Positions 23,529 to 34,159 of a DNA stretch of 64,000 bases are shown here, one piece after another (position 1 is the stretch's first letter; every line of letters begins with the position of its first letter). The stretch is from Fomitopsis serialis (taxonomy: Eukaryota; Basidiomycota; Agaricomycetes; Polyporales; Fomitopsidaceae). Both the position numbers and the translations under genes were made by a program. A model generated the notes under the pieces. That model had not been told where the DNA came from, did not search any database, and saw only the letters and a list, made by a program, of their open reading frames with translations. The stretch spans positions 243,181-307,180 of the forward strand of contig NW_025955000.1 in NCBI RefSeq assembly GCF_022376445.1, written 5' to 3'.

Positions 23529-24592
23529 CTAATGGCTGCGCGCGGGGACGTATTCTACGTGCGGCCGCGCCGGCGCAGGGTGCCACCGGCCCGGGTGAGC
23601 GGGGATGTGTTCTACGCGCGGCCGCCCCGGCGCAGGAGGAGAGTGGCCCGGGTGAGCGGGGACGTGTTCTACGTGCGGCCGCCCCGACACAGGGTGGCCC
23701 GGACGCATTCCCGCAGGCCGCGCACCGCAAAGACCAGAGCCCAACACCATGTCTGACACAGCTAGTCTGACAGTAGCACGGTTCTTCACGTGTACCACGG
23801 CGTCGAGGCAGACTCTGTCAGTCAACTCGTCGCTACATGTGCGGAAAGCTGTACTCACCACGCTAGGCGGTCTCGACGCAGTTCCCCAGTCGATGAGATA
23901 CGCTTTGGAGGCCTGGTCGTCGAAGAGGACGTTCCCCAAAACGGGGTCTTGGTGAAGCCAGTGAGTGCGGTGGTAAGTCTCCATGATTGCGTCCGTCGCG
24001 ACGTCGACGACGCGGTCCAGCAGCGCCCAACATTGCTGCGTGTTGTGTCGCACATGCGCATACGCGGCCGTTTGATCGAGCCGTTTGCCTGGGGATGGCT
24101 TCACGATGATCCACTTCTCGTGGTGTTCGTCGAAACCGAACTTCCACAGAGCGCCGACCTAAGTAGACCTGTTGATCGTGCACAAGCGAGGCGAAATGGG
24201 ACGTACGTCGGAAGTCGCATGGATTTCGTCGTCCGAAATCTTCGTCTTTGCATAGCCGCCCTTAAATTTGCCCTCGACGACTTGATAGACGACGCCGTGC
24301 ACGCCTTGCAATTCGTTCTTCCGCACCTTGTACTTCTGACCGTCAAGTGTCAGGTCTATGTCATCTACATTGTTCCAACTGTTATGCGGCGATGCTTAGG
24401 CATGACCGAGCAGAACATACGTGGCGCACGCGGCCAAAAGTCGCGGACTGCGAGCTCAGACTGTTCACACAAAAAGTCAGCGCACGAATCAAATTTTTGG
24501 TCAGTCTATTCCATGCTTACCGTGCCCTGGAGGACCGGTGCAGCCCATGCTGTAATGCATAAAGCAATCAACGAGGAAAGAAGGAGCCTCAT
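23529..24592 (-). CDS. Secreted protein-kinase-fold protein with C-terminal 19-residue repeats
   Basis: Four exons (24592-24521, 24460-24421, 24355-24207, 24158-23529) join in phase to about 296 residues. Residues 1-18 are a signal peptide (MRLLLSSLIALCITAWAA). The kinase-like core has IIVKPSPGK near residue 105, a catalytic-loop-like HQDPVLGNVLFD (His156, Asp158, Asn163) and LIDWG at 175-179, where Asp177 takes the place of the DFG Asp. The pattern HxD-x4-N followed by DWG fits kinase/aminoglycoside-phosphotransferase-fold proteins, but the short N-lobe and signal peptide are atypical of cytosolic kinases. After the core the same frame continues through three 19-residue Pro/His/Arg-rich repeats encoded by the tandem repeat at 23544-23702. 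A TATA box lies at 24731-24737. The repeats may instead lie beyond the true end if a splice site near 23870 is used. Confidence 0.65.
23544..23702. repeat. 57-bp GC-rich tandem repeat, about 2.8 copies
   Basis: Units start at 23544, 23601 and 23658 with GGGGA(C/T)GT(A/G)TTCTACG and each contains a NotI-type GCGGCCGC core. The second unit is full length and the third is shorter by about 12 bases. The period is a multiple of three, so several frames stay open on both strands. Confidence 0.9.
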
Positions 24593-24730
24593 GGAAAGAT
24601 CGTCAATGATGCGAAAGAAACCCAAGATGAGAACAAAGAAGATAAAAGACAAGAGAAGGAAAGAGAAAAGAAGATTAATGCAGTAGGAGGAGGACCAGCC
24701 AGACTCGACTTGCAGTTCATCGTGCACCCT

Positions 24731-24737
24731 CTTTATA
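24731..24737 (-). promoter_or_regulatory. TATA box of the secreted kinase-fold gene
   Basis: TATAAAG on the minus strand, about 140 bp before the ATG at 24592. Confidence 0.5.
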
Positions 24738-26602
24738 GACCGTTGGAAGTGCGATCCATCGCTTACGGTCGCATGGCCGTGAATTCATGTCTTGCCAATA
24801 TTCCTGATGATGGCAGCATAAACAATCATGGTCGAGTGTATTGCCGGCGTACAACCTTGGATCCGGGTCGCCTCTTGTCACTGTGTCTTAGCAACACGTA
24901 TGTGAAGTAGACTCGGAACTATCCACACGTGATCTCCACTAGGACCGCATTGAGGCCTGCAGAGTGATGGTACTGTAAGCCGGGCGAGTCGCTCGGGATC
25001 GAGTCGGATATCCCGAGCAGGACGGTGCCACAACGTTGCGACATTGAAGGTTTGCACGCCGATCAAGTGCAAGTGTTACAACCACCGGACTCATAAGTAT
25101 TGATGTACGTGATTGTCGACGCACTTGGTCGTGACAGAATGGCGATGCTCGCGATCGAGACGCGTTTAGTCTTGACAGAATTGTGATATTCACGATCCAG
25201 ACACAACGGGACGACTCGTCAGAGACAAGCCACAGACGACCTGCTCTAAATGCACTTTACACGAAGCGCTGAGTCCGCTCTTGGTCCGCTCCGTGTGCCT
25301 CAACTGTGCCTAGCTCCGTGAACTTGTACCCTCTTGCTGGGACCGGTACGGATGAGGGAGAAGTCATGAGATATCGTTTTGAAAGCCTTAGATGATCTAC
25401 ATTCATTCGCATCAGCAGGGACGGGCATCGGAGACCGGTAAAGACTCATCGAGGTGCTGCAAGATGAGCAGGGACTTCAAAGACGATGGTAGGACATCGA
25501 ATGATCGCCGTCGTAAACCCGCGTTCACATACTTTGCTCCGCAGCGCCTCTCAGCAAACACTGAGGGCGGCATACCGGCCGTGCATCCTGAATGGAACGA
25601 AAGGGCATATATTCTCTTCCTAGTCAGAGATATTCACTGAAAGTCGTGTTGCCGGTCAGACCGATGAAGAGTCTGGCTGAGGCGCTGATTGGGCTTACCT
25701 GGGCTCACTCGTGCTATGACGAATGTATTCGTTGCGCTTATCATTAAGACAAACAATGTGTTGTATCTGCTTCCCAAGCTTCAAAATTTGGTGGTGGCGG
25801 TTGCGGTCACGGTCGCCCAGCAGCGCCCAGCGCCGGTCACTGGCGGCGAGATCTAGAGATCTCGATCTGCCGCCACTGGGCGCTTAGATGCCATCCTTCA
25901 ATCGAGCTGGCTGGCTCAGGCTTGTCTTCCACCGTCTCCGAGTCTCTCATACTGGCTTCCTTCCGGCTCACGCAAAGATGGCTGATGCGACAGCTGTAAT
26001 ACTATATACCGTGAGCGCGTACTGGTCTTGCATGTACTCAACTACAGAATGCATCCTGAGGCCCAACTGGTGGTGCGTGGCCACGGTAGGACTGGCGTAC
26101 TAGGTGTGAGTTCGCGTCAGCAAAAGCTCAATGATTTGTGATTTTAACTGACCGCTCTTTACAGATTGTGTTGAATTGTAAACGCACGGAGATCAAGGCG
26201 ACCCTGCAATTGAATGGGAAGATCGGTCACACCAATATTCGTTCGCGCCGTCCTACACCCACGATATCAGTGCATTGTGCACACCTCGCATAGCTCCATC
26301 TGGATGAATGAGCGGCTGGAATGTCTACTCCCCGGTAACAGTCCCTTGAACGGGTGTTCTACGCCGGTGCTGGTGCTCGAGCAGGCTAGCCTTTGCAATA
26401 TTTGGCACTATCTGCATGTACCGTCAGTGTCAGGCTCGGGGCTCGTCATCCAGATACGTAACGGGCTAATTAACACACAAAGAGTGATCCCTCTTTGGAT
26501 TTCAATATCATACAGGTCGAGTGTTCCTTGCACACGCGGTTCTTCAGGACCGCCCTTTGGCTACCCGGTATGTGTCTCGCACGGGCGTAAGCACAGAAAC
26601 AG
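24738..26602. other. Intergenic, no supported gene
   Basis: Short unrelated frames only. It contains the inverted repeat at 25822-25884. Confidence 0.4.
25822..25884. repeat. Imperfect palindrome able to form a long hairpin
   Basis: The left arm segments AGCGCCCAG (25822-25830), TGGCGGC (25841-25847) and GAGATCT (25848-25854) are matched in reverse complement by AGATCTC (25857-25863), GCCGCCA (25869-25875) and CTGGGCGCT (25876-25884). The loop is 2 bases and the arms carry unpaired bulges. Confidence 0.8.
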
Positions 26603-26609
26603 TATAAAA
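26603..26609 (+). promoter_or_regulatory. TATA box of sedolisin copy 1
   Basis: TATAAAA about 45 bp upstream of the ATG at 26652. Confidence 0.6.
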
Positions 26610-26636
26610 CAATCTTATTAATCCCTGAAGCAGCGG

Positions 26637-27187
26637 ATCCTCACCTCCAGGATGTCGCTCTCCACTCGCCTGGCCGCTCTCCTGGCCCTCGCCCTCTGCG
26701 CCGCCGCCATCCCCGCGCCCGTCGGCCATGTCGTTCACGAGGCACGCGACCACCTCCCGCGCGGATGGGCCCCCGTCCGGCGCGCAGAACCAGACATGGT
26801 CTTGCCCTTCCGCGTCGGCCTTGTGCAGCCCAACCTGGAGAGCATCGAGGAGTATATCATGGACGTCTCCCACCCCGACTCGCCTAACTACGGTAAGCAC
26901 TGGAGCCCCGCCAAGGTCGCGTCGACGTTCCGCCCGACGAAGGAGTCCGTCGACACCGTGCACGGCTGGTTCACCGAGAGCGGCATCGCGCCAGAGCGCG
27001 TAAAGTCGAGCACGGGCGGGAGCTGGATGAAGGTGAACGTGACGATCGAGGAGGCGGAGCGACTGCTTGGCACGGAGTACTACGTCTACCAGTTCGGTGA
27101 GGATGGCAGCCGCACGCACGTCGCGTGCCACGAGAAGTACCATCTTCCGGATCACGTCTCGAAGCATGTCGAGATCGTTTCGCCCAC
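26637..27187. repeat. Near-identical tract shared with sedolisin copy 2 (inverted)
   Basis: Compared by eye with the reverse complement of 33557-34107, only four differences were found (26692, 26704, 26705, 27070), and only one within 26706-27187. Directly after 27187 about one base in four or five differs. This is the signature of gene conversion rather than a uniform duplication age. Confidence 0.9.
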
Positions 27188-28835
27188 CCTCCACTTCGAT
27201 ACACCGCCTCACGGTCCTGCTGGCTCGTGGCACAAGCTTGGTGGCAGGGACAACGAGACTTTGAACCTGGATTATCCTGCGCATGCGGTTGGCCAGCCCG
27301 GATTCGGTACGAGCTTCCCAAAGACCCAGGGTACCGTTCAGAACGTAATCAATCAGCTGGAGCACTGTGACGAGCAGATCGTTCCCGATTGCCTCCGCGC
27401 TCTATACGACTTTGAGTACTACCCTCTTGTCCCGGAGAAGAACTCGCTTGCGATCGGTAGGAATTGCCTATTCTCCGCTGCCCTACCCACCGCTGATCAG
27501 CATCTATGTTAGTCGAATACACTCCGCAGGCATACAACGCCAGCGACCTCGACATGTTCTTCGGCAACTTCTCGCCCAGCCAGGTCGGGCAGCGCCCCGT
27601 TTTCAACAGTATCGACGGGGGCTACATACAGACCAACTACGGGGGCTACTACTACAGCGCCGAGTCCAACCTCGATCTGCAGTACTCCATGGCGCTCGTC
27701 GGCCCGCGGCAACCAGTGCAGCTCTACCAAGCGGGAGACCTCAGTGAGGGCGCATCGTTCAACACCATGCTCGACGCGCTTGATGCCTCGTACTGCACGT
27801 TCGACGGCGGAGACGATCCGACTTACGATCCGACATACCCGGACCCGTACGGCGACGGGTACGAGGGCAGCGAGAACTGCGGTACTGTGTCGCCGGCGCA
27901 CATCATATCGACGTCGTACAGCTACACGGAAGTGCAATCGACTCCCGCGTACGAGCAGAGGCAGTGCGCGGAGTACGCGAAACTCGGGCTGATGGGTGTT
28001 ACGGTGCTCTACTCGTCAGGTGATTATGGGGTTGCGGGTAATGGCGAAGCTTGCTTGAACGCCAGTGGCCAGGAGGACTGGTTTGGCCATGTATTCGCGC
28101 CGGGGTTCCCCGCCGGCTGCCCGTACGTCACCTCGGTCGGCGCGACCCAGGTCAATCCGAACTCTACCGTATGTGGACGCTGCGCTCTCGCATGCCGTGT
28201 AGTATAGCTGATCCTTGTGCACAGGTCCTCGAGCCTGAGAGCGCCTGCGCGCAGATGATCCAATCGGGAGGTGGTTTCTCAAACGTATTTCGAATGCCGT
28301 CTTATCAGGCGTCTGCTGTCGAACACTACCTGACGAACTATCCGCCCGACTACCCCGTTGGTACTTTCAACGCCTCCGGATCGCGTGCCTATCCTGATAT
28401 TTCCGCGAATGGGTGAGTCGTCTCAGTCACCATGCATCAGCTTGCCTATTGAATGCGGGGTGTCAAAGTGCAAGATACGTCATCACCGTACAGGGCGAGT
28501 ACTACCTCGTCTACGGCACGTCTTGCGCGACACCGGTCTCCGCTGCGATCTTTTCTGCCATCAACGACGCCCGCATCGCTATCGGGAAGTCGCCTATCGG
28601 GTTCATCAACCCTACGGTACGTGCACCTGCTGCCTACTCACTGCTGTCTGATTGTTCATACGTGTGGCAGATCTACACCCCTGCATTCATGGCAGCGTTC
28701 AACGACATCACGACCGGTTCCAACCCTGGGTGCGGCACGGAGGGCTTTGACGCCCAGCCTGGATGGGACCCCGTGACGGGTGTGGGCACACCAAACTTTG
28801 TGAAGCTGCTCGCGCTCTGGCTCGCGCTTCCGTGA
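26652..28835 (+). CDS. Tripeptidyl-peptidase / sedolisin (family S53), copy 1
   Basis: This is a secreted acid serine-carboxyl peptidase that removes tripeptides or short peptides from protein N-termini. Five exons (26652-27456, 27513-28168, 28225-28412, 28469-28616, 28671-28835) give 653 residues. The order is a signal peptide, a pro-kumamolisin activation domain (about residues 40-190) and the catalytic domain. The catalytic Glu and Asp lie in AESNLDLQ (about residue 318), the oxyanion Asp in SSGDYGV, and the nucleophile Ser in GTSCATP. The C-terminal [15 protein letters not shown] is the family's calcium-site region. All catalytic residues are present and no frameshift occurs. It converges on copy 2, with a BTB gene between them. 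The first exon up to 27187 is nearly identical to copy 2 and the rest is clearly diverged. Copy 2 has one extra intron, which this gene lacks at the codon after GTVQ. Confidence 0.95.
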
Positions 28836-29545
28836 TTGCTCCAGGGTGCGCACCGGATGACATTGACGAATTGGGCTCGAACGATGATCGTTGTGGAACA
28901 TGGGGAAATATGACTGTATTGCACGGTGTTGTCGTTCGCTTCGGTTGGGACTCGGACTGGCATCGGGGCTTATGCGTGCGTTTTTTTGTGAACTGGCTAG
29001 ACACAACGTAGCTGCTATATAGCAGTCACTTGGACCGTCTCCACGCTCTGCATGACTTCTAACCCAAACCATCTTTCTCAATTCAACTGGCTTTGCGATC
29101 GGTAAGTTGAACCCATGTAATGGCCGCATCTCAACATCTCGCAAGAATTTGCTGTAAGCGAATGTGCGCCTCATCAGTGCACTTGCAGGGACATAGCCCA
29201 CTAGTTAAGGTAGCCGTGACGATTGCATAGTCTCTAAGAGCTGGGTTGGCTGTGGACTCCTGGACCGTCCAGCATGGGTCCCGGTTGACTCCTCCACTGT
29301 CGATGGCAGCGCTGTCACTAACGGTGTTCATTCAAGTTGTGAAACCAATTGAGCCCTGCGTATTGCCGTTGGAGTGCCAACGTAACCCATGCATATCGTA
29401 CAATCCGTCGTGAGGTGACAGTGCGAGGTACTCAGGATGCGGTAGCTACTAGTAAGCAAGATAATCGGAAGTGACGTTGAGCAATAAGATGCGAACTAAG
29501 CGGGACCCTGCTAGCAGAACTACATCGGGGGAAGGAAAGACAGAC
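28836..29545. other. Intergenic, no gene seen
   Basis: This is the 3' region between the convergent ends of sedolisin copy 1 and the BTB gene. Only short frames are present. Confidence 0.5.
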
Positions 29546-31300
29546 TCATCGAAACATCGCAGAGGCACGGACGCCCCACGTCAGCGGCCCCACGGTGGGT
29601 GGCCCCCGTGTCTCAGCGACTTCGATGAATTCTCGCACTCCTCGCAGCACTGCTAGCAGAATGTCCCGGCTATCGCGTCTCAGAATGTACGTGTCGACGA
29701 ATAGCACGTCAAACTTCAAGGACCAACTGTATCAAGCACGTGAGCATGCACAGTAACCTTCAGAATAATCAATCAACTATGGGCTTACCTGGTCGACAGC
29801 GTTCATAGCCTGACCGCCGCACTTGTCGTAGTTGTGAATGAGCTCGAGGAGGTCTCCATTGCGCCCGTTCCATGCGTTCAAACACGACATAAGCTGGTGC
29901 ATATGCATCGGCCATTCGCCTCCAAGCCCGAACTCCTGTGGCATCGAGCCAGCCATCGACCACAGGCTCGAGCGCAAGCCGGGACTCGTCGCACCCGCAC
30001 GCGCCCACGTAGCATGCAACGTGTAATGGAACATATTCGAGCAGTCGTGCTTGTGCCAGAACGTGTCGTATACCTCCCTCTGCTCGATGGACGAGCCCGG
30101 CATGTACACGTCGTCGATGAAGGCACGGCGCGCGTCGATGACGCTCCGTCGGCATCGCTGGCGGTATCGCAGGAAACGGTCGTAATGGCTCGCGGAGACG
30201 AGCTCCATCTCCGGGTAGTACTTGTCCTCGGGGCAGAGCAGCGCGCACTTCGCTGCGAGCCGCGCCTCTGCTTCCCAGCCGTGCTCCACAGCGACGAAGT
30301 ACGACCGCACAGGTTCGGCCTTGATCTCCTTCGACCATGCGCTCTTTGCGAGCTCTGCAGCCCTCACCAGCTCGTACTTGTATGCTGTCTCGAGGACGGC
30401 GGTGAGCACTTGCCAGTCACGTAAATGAGGGCTTGGTCCCGGATAGGTGAGCTGGAGTAGAGGAAGGAGGAAAGCCGCGTCCTCAGGGAGATCCAGGACG
30501 TGGTAGCCATCGTGCGATTTACGACTGCTGTTGCGGGCGTCGTGCAAGAGAACCGCCAGCTTGCTCGGGAACTGGGTAAGAATGACTTCGTTTACGTAGA
30601 AGTTGACTGTGTCGCCCGAGCGTACGATGATATTTGCATGTGCGGATGGTCGATCAAATGGGGAGGGCACGATGAAGGTCTCCGACGGCTCCGAAGGGCT
30701 GGCAGAGGCACTAGGCGGCTGCGTGAAGCAATAATGCTCCGCGATCTCGTCTCCTCGGTTGAAAGCGTCACAGAAGTGAAGGAGACGGAAGTACGTCCCA
30801 GCTGGAAGAGCCTCCATCTCCTGTACATACGTGTCCTCGAGGTCGAATGCGCCGTCTTGACACCACTCGATGGCGGTCTGGTATGCCAGGTCCTCGAGAT
30901 CGGCGAGGCACGCGACGGTGAAGACGCGGAGCGGGTCTTCAAACATCGAAAGCTGTCTCTTCAAGTGCTTGACGGCGTCGTCTACTTGGTATTTGACCGC
31001 AGCCCGCAGTATGTCTCCAATCCGCATGACATCGTCTATCACCGGATTGTCGCAGGGATACATGAAGCGAAGGAGGGCATCCAGCGTCGCGCTGTCTTCG
31101 GAGACCTTGATGATGGCCCGCTCGCTGCCGCCGGCGGGCTGGGGAAGCTTCTCCATCCCCTCGAAAAAGCCGGATGTCAGTCCGAGGACGACCAAGTGCA
31201 CGTAAAAGTGGACATCGTCCGACGTCTGCAAGGCGATGTCGGCATTAGGCTTGTTGAAAGGGTCGCCCGCGACCTGGCATTCAGCGGGACTCTGGGACAT
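29546..31300 (-). CDS. Double BTB/POZ domain protein
   Basis: BTB/POZ domains mediate dimerisation and in many proteins bind cullin-3; mushroom genomes carry many members of unknown function. Two exons (31300-29789 and 29713-29546) give about 559 residues. The first BTB-like domain starts near residue 18 (ADIALQTSDDVHFYVHLVVL) and ends with the VDDAVKHLKRQL helix. The second, near residues 215-320, begins ANIIVRSGDTVNFYVNEVIL and ends in YKYELVRAAELAKSAW. A Cys/His-containing C-terminal region follows. I chose the start MSQSPAEC because it directly precedes the domain; an in-frame ATG at 31360 would add 20 residues. The gene is intact and single-copy here, enclosed by the two sedolisin genes. 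Confidence 0.85.
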
Positions 31301-31868
31301 CGCAACGCCCGAGGGCCGACGGAAGGGGTGGAGAGGGCGAGGGGCTGGGAAAGTGCGCACATACTAGGCCCCAGCTTATGAGTAGGCGGGCGTGGAAGCA
31401 TCGGTCGTCGTGCCAGTGTTGAGAACAAACCTTGCCTTTCAGTGTTACAAGGTTTGATAGTAAACATAGTGGGCAATGGGCATGCCATATCAGCGAGGCG
31501 ATCGTCAGCCTTCGCGCTGATGTTCCGACCAAACCTACGTCTCGCGAACATGAGCGTTACGCTGTCGCTATACTCCTTTGCAACGAACTTCAGTATCGAG
31601 ATATCGAACACTGAACAAGGCTTTCAACGTCAGTCTACGTACCCGAGTTGTAAGGCGCATAGTCACGAACCCAATATGATCTCGTGATTTCATTAACTCA
31701 CCTTCCTTCATACAAGAACCCGCGAAAGCGCACACGCAGAAAGTCCGAGATCCTTGTCTCTTATCGTCGAGACTCGGGAGGACCACTATGCACCACATGC
31801 TACCGATAGTCCACACGTTTTCGAGTCATAAGTCCGTTGCGCAAGTCCATTAAGAATCGAGTCCAGTA

Positions 31869-34092
31869 TCACGGAAGAGCGAGCCAAAGCCCGAGCAGCT
31901 TCGCAAAGTTCGGTGTGCCCACACCCGTCACGGGGTCCCACCCTGGCTGGGCGTAGAAGCCCTCCGTGCCGCAGCCCGGGTTGGAGCCGGTCGTGATATC
32001 GTTAAACGCCTCCATGAACAAGGGCGTGTAGATCTACCGTGCACATGAGCAATCACACAGAGTAGTCAATCCATAGTGGGCTGACGTACCGTAGGGTTGA
32101 TAAACCCAATCGGCGACTTCCCGATTGCAATACGAGCGTCGTTGATCGCGGACAAGATCGCCGCGGAGACGGGCGAGGCGCACGAGGTGCCGTAGACGAG
32201 GTAGAACTCACCCTGCACGGCAACGATGTAGTTCGCACTGAGCAGCCATGCGTCATTTTATCTGTTCAATGCGACATGGCGAGAGACTGCAACTCACCCG
32301 TTCGCGGCAATGTCAGGGTACGCACGTGACCCAGAGACGTTGTAGGTGCCGGAAGGGTAGGCAGGCGGGTAGTTGGTCAGGTAGTGCTCAACCGCGGAGG
32401 CCTGGTACGATGGCATCGGGAAGACGTTCGAGAAGCCGCCACCAGAGTAGATGACCTGCTCGCAGGCACTCTCGGGCTCGAAGACCTACGAATCCGGATC
32501 AGCACTGGACGACACCTCAGGACGCTATGCGCACGCACCGTAGCGTTCGGATTGACCTGCGTCGCTCCGACCGCAGTGACGTACGGACAGTCTACGGGGA
32601 AGCCCGGGGCGAACACGTTTCCATCGTAGTCCTCCTGGCCGTCAGCGTCCAAGCAGACGCCACCATTGCCCGAAACGCCGTTATCCCCAGACGAGAAGAG
32701 CACCGTTATACCCATCAGGCCGAGCTTCGCATACTCAGCGCACTGCCTCTGCTCATACGCCGGTGTCAGGTCCGCCTCCGTGTAACCGTACGACGTCGAC
32801 ATGATGTACGCGGGCGAAACGGTGCCGCAGTCCTCGTTGCCCTCGTACCCGCCGTACGGGTCCGGGTAAGTCGCGTCGAAGTCGGGGTCGTCACCGCCAT
32901 CGAACGTGCAGTACGAAGCGTCGAGTGCGTCGAGGAGATTGCCGAAGGACGCGCCCTCGTAGAGGTCGCCCGCCTGGTAAAGCTGCACGGACTGCCGCGA
33001 GCCGACGAGCGACATGGCGTACTGCAGATCGAGGTTGGACTCGCCATTGTAGTCGAAGCCTCCGTAGTCGGTCTGGACGTAGCCTCCGTCGATGCTGTAG
33101 AGCACAGGACGCTCTCCGACTTGGCTGGGCGAGAAGTTGCTGAAGAACAGGTCCAGATCGCTCGCGACGTATGCCTGAGGAGTGTACTCGACTATATGGG
33201 CCGATTAGTGGCATGTGGTGCGAGTTAGAAGATGCATACTCACTGATAGCAAGCGAGTTCTTCTCCGGGACGAGAGGGTAGTACTCAAAGTCATACAGCG
33301 CACGGAGGCAGTTCGGGACAATCTGCTCATCGCAGTTCTCCAGCTGGTCGAAAATACTCTGTAAAGGACGTCATTGAACATGTCGAAAGCATCATCAGAC
33401 ATGCTAGCTACCTGAACAGTACCTTTGGTCTTTGGGAAGCTGATACCGAACCCGGGTTGGCCAATGGCGTGGGAGGACTCAGTCGAAGGTGAGTCCCTGC
33501 CACCGAGCTTCTGCCACGAGCCAGCCGGACCATTGGGCGTAGTATCGAAGTGAAGAGTGGGCGAAACGATCTCGACATGCTTCGAGACGTGATCCGGAAG
33601 ATGGTACTTCTCGTGGCACGCGACGTGCGTGCGGCTGCCATCCTCACCGAACTGGTAGACGTAGTACTCCGTGTCAAGCAGTCGCTCCGCCTCCTCGATC
33701 GTCACGTTCACCTTCATCCAGCTCCCGCCCGTGCTCGACTTTACGCGCTCTGGCGCGATGCCGCTCTCGGTGAACCAGCCGTGCACGGTGTCGACGGACT
33801 CCTTCGTCGGGCGGAACGTCGACGCGACCTTGGCGGGGCTCCAGTGCTTACCGTAGTTAGGCGAGTCGGGGTGGGAGACGTCCATGATATACTCCTCGAT
33901 GCTCTCCAGGTTGGGCTGCACAAGGCCGACGCGGAAGGGCAAGACCATGTCTGGTTCTGCGCGCCGGACGGGGGCCCATCCGCGCGGGAGGTGGTCGCGT
34001 GCCTCGTGAACGACATGGCCGACGGGCGCGGGGATGGCAACGGCGCAGAGGACGAGGGCCAGGAGAGCGGCCAGGCGAGTGGAGAGCGACAT
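31869..34092 (-). CDS. Tripeptidyl-peptidase / sedolisin (family S53), copy 2
   Basis: Six exons (34092-33412, 33358-33244, 33191-32539, 32485-32298, 32237-32090, 32033-31869) give about 649 residues. The architecture matches copy 1: signal peptide, pro-domain, catalytic Glu/Asp in GESNLDLQ, oxyanion Asp in SSGDNGV, nucleophile in GTSCASP and C-terminal [15 protein letters not shown]. It is intact. A 53-bp intron at 33359-33411 after GTVQ is absent from copy 1. The promoter has a TATA-like element near 34144-34152 (minus), but beyond about 20 bp upstream of the start codon its sequence is unrelated to that of copy 1, so the two genes could be expressed differently. Confidence 0.95.
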
Positions 34093-34107
34093 CCTGGAGG
34101 TGAGGAT
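33557..34107. repeat. Near-identical tract shared with sedolisin copy 1 (inverted)
   Basis: This is the partner of 26637-27187 and covers the last part of the 5' leader, the signal peptide and most of the pro-domain of copy 2. The inner edge is sharp at 33557. Confidence 0.9.
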
Positions 34108-34159
34108 CGCTGGACCACGAAGAGTTTCCCTCGGTGGATGTGCTTATTATACTCGCGTG

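Noticed and set aside
23029..23730. 233-codon minus-strand frame downstream of the kinase-fold gene.
   Set aside because: It is open mainly because it crosses the 57-bp repeat; the remaining part is unrecognisable.
26544..27365. 273-codon minus-strand frame opposite sedolisin copy 1 (with a matching one opposite copy 2).
   Set aside because: It is antisense to a well-supported first exon. Its conservation only reflects the conversion tract.
30500..31381. 293-codon plus-strand frame over the BTB gene.
   Set aside because: It is a shadow of the BTB coding frame with Arg/Val-rich composition and no domain.
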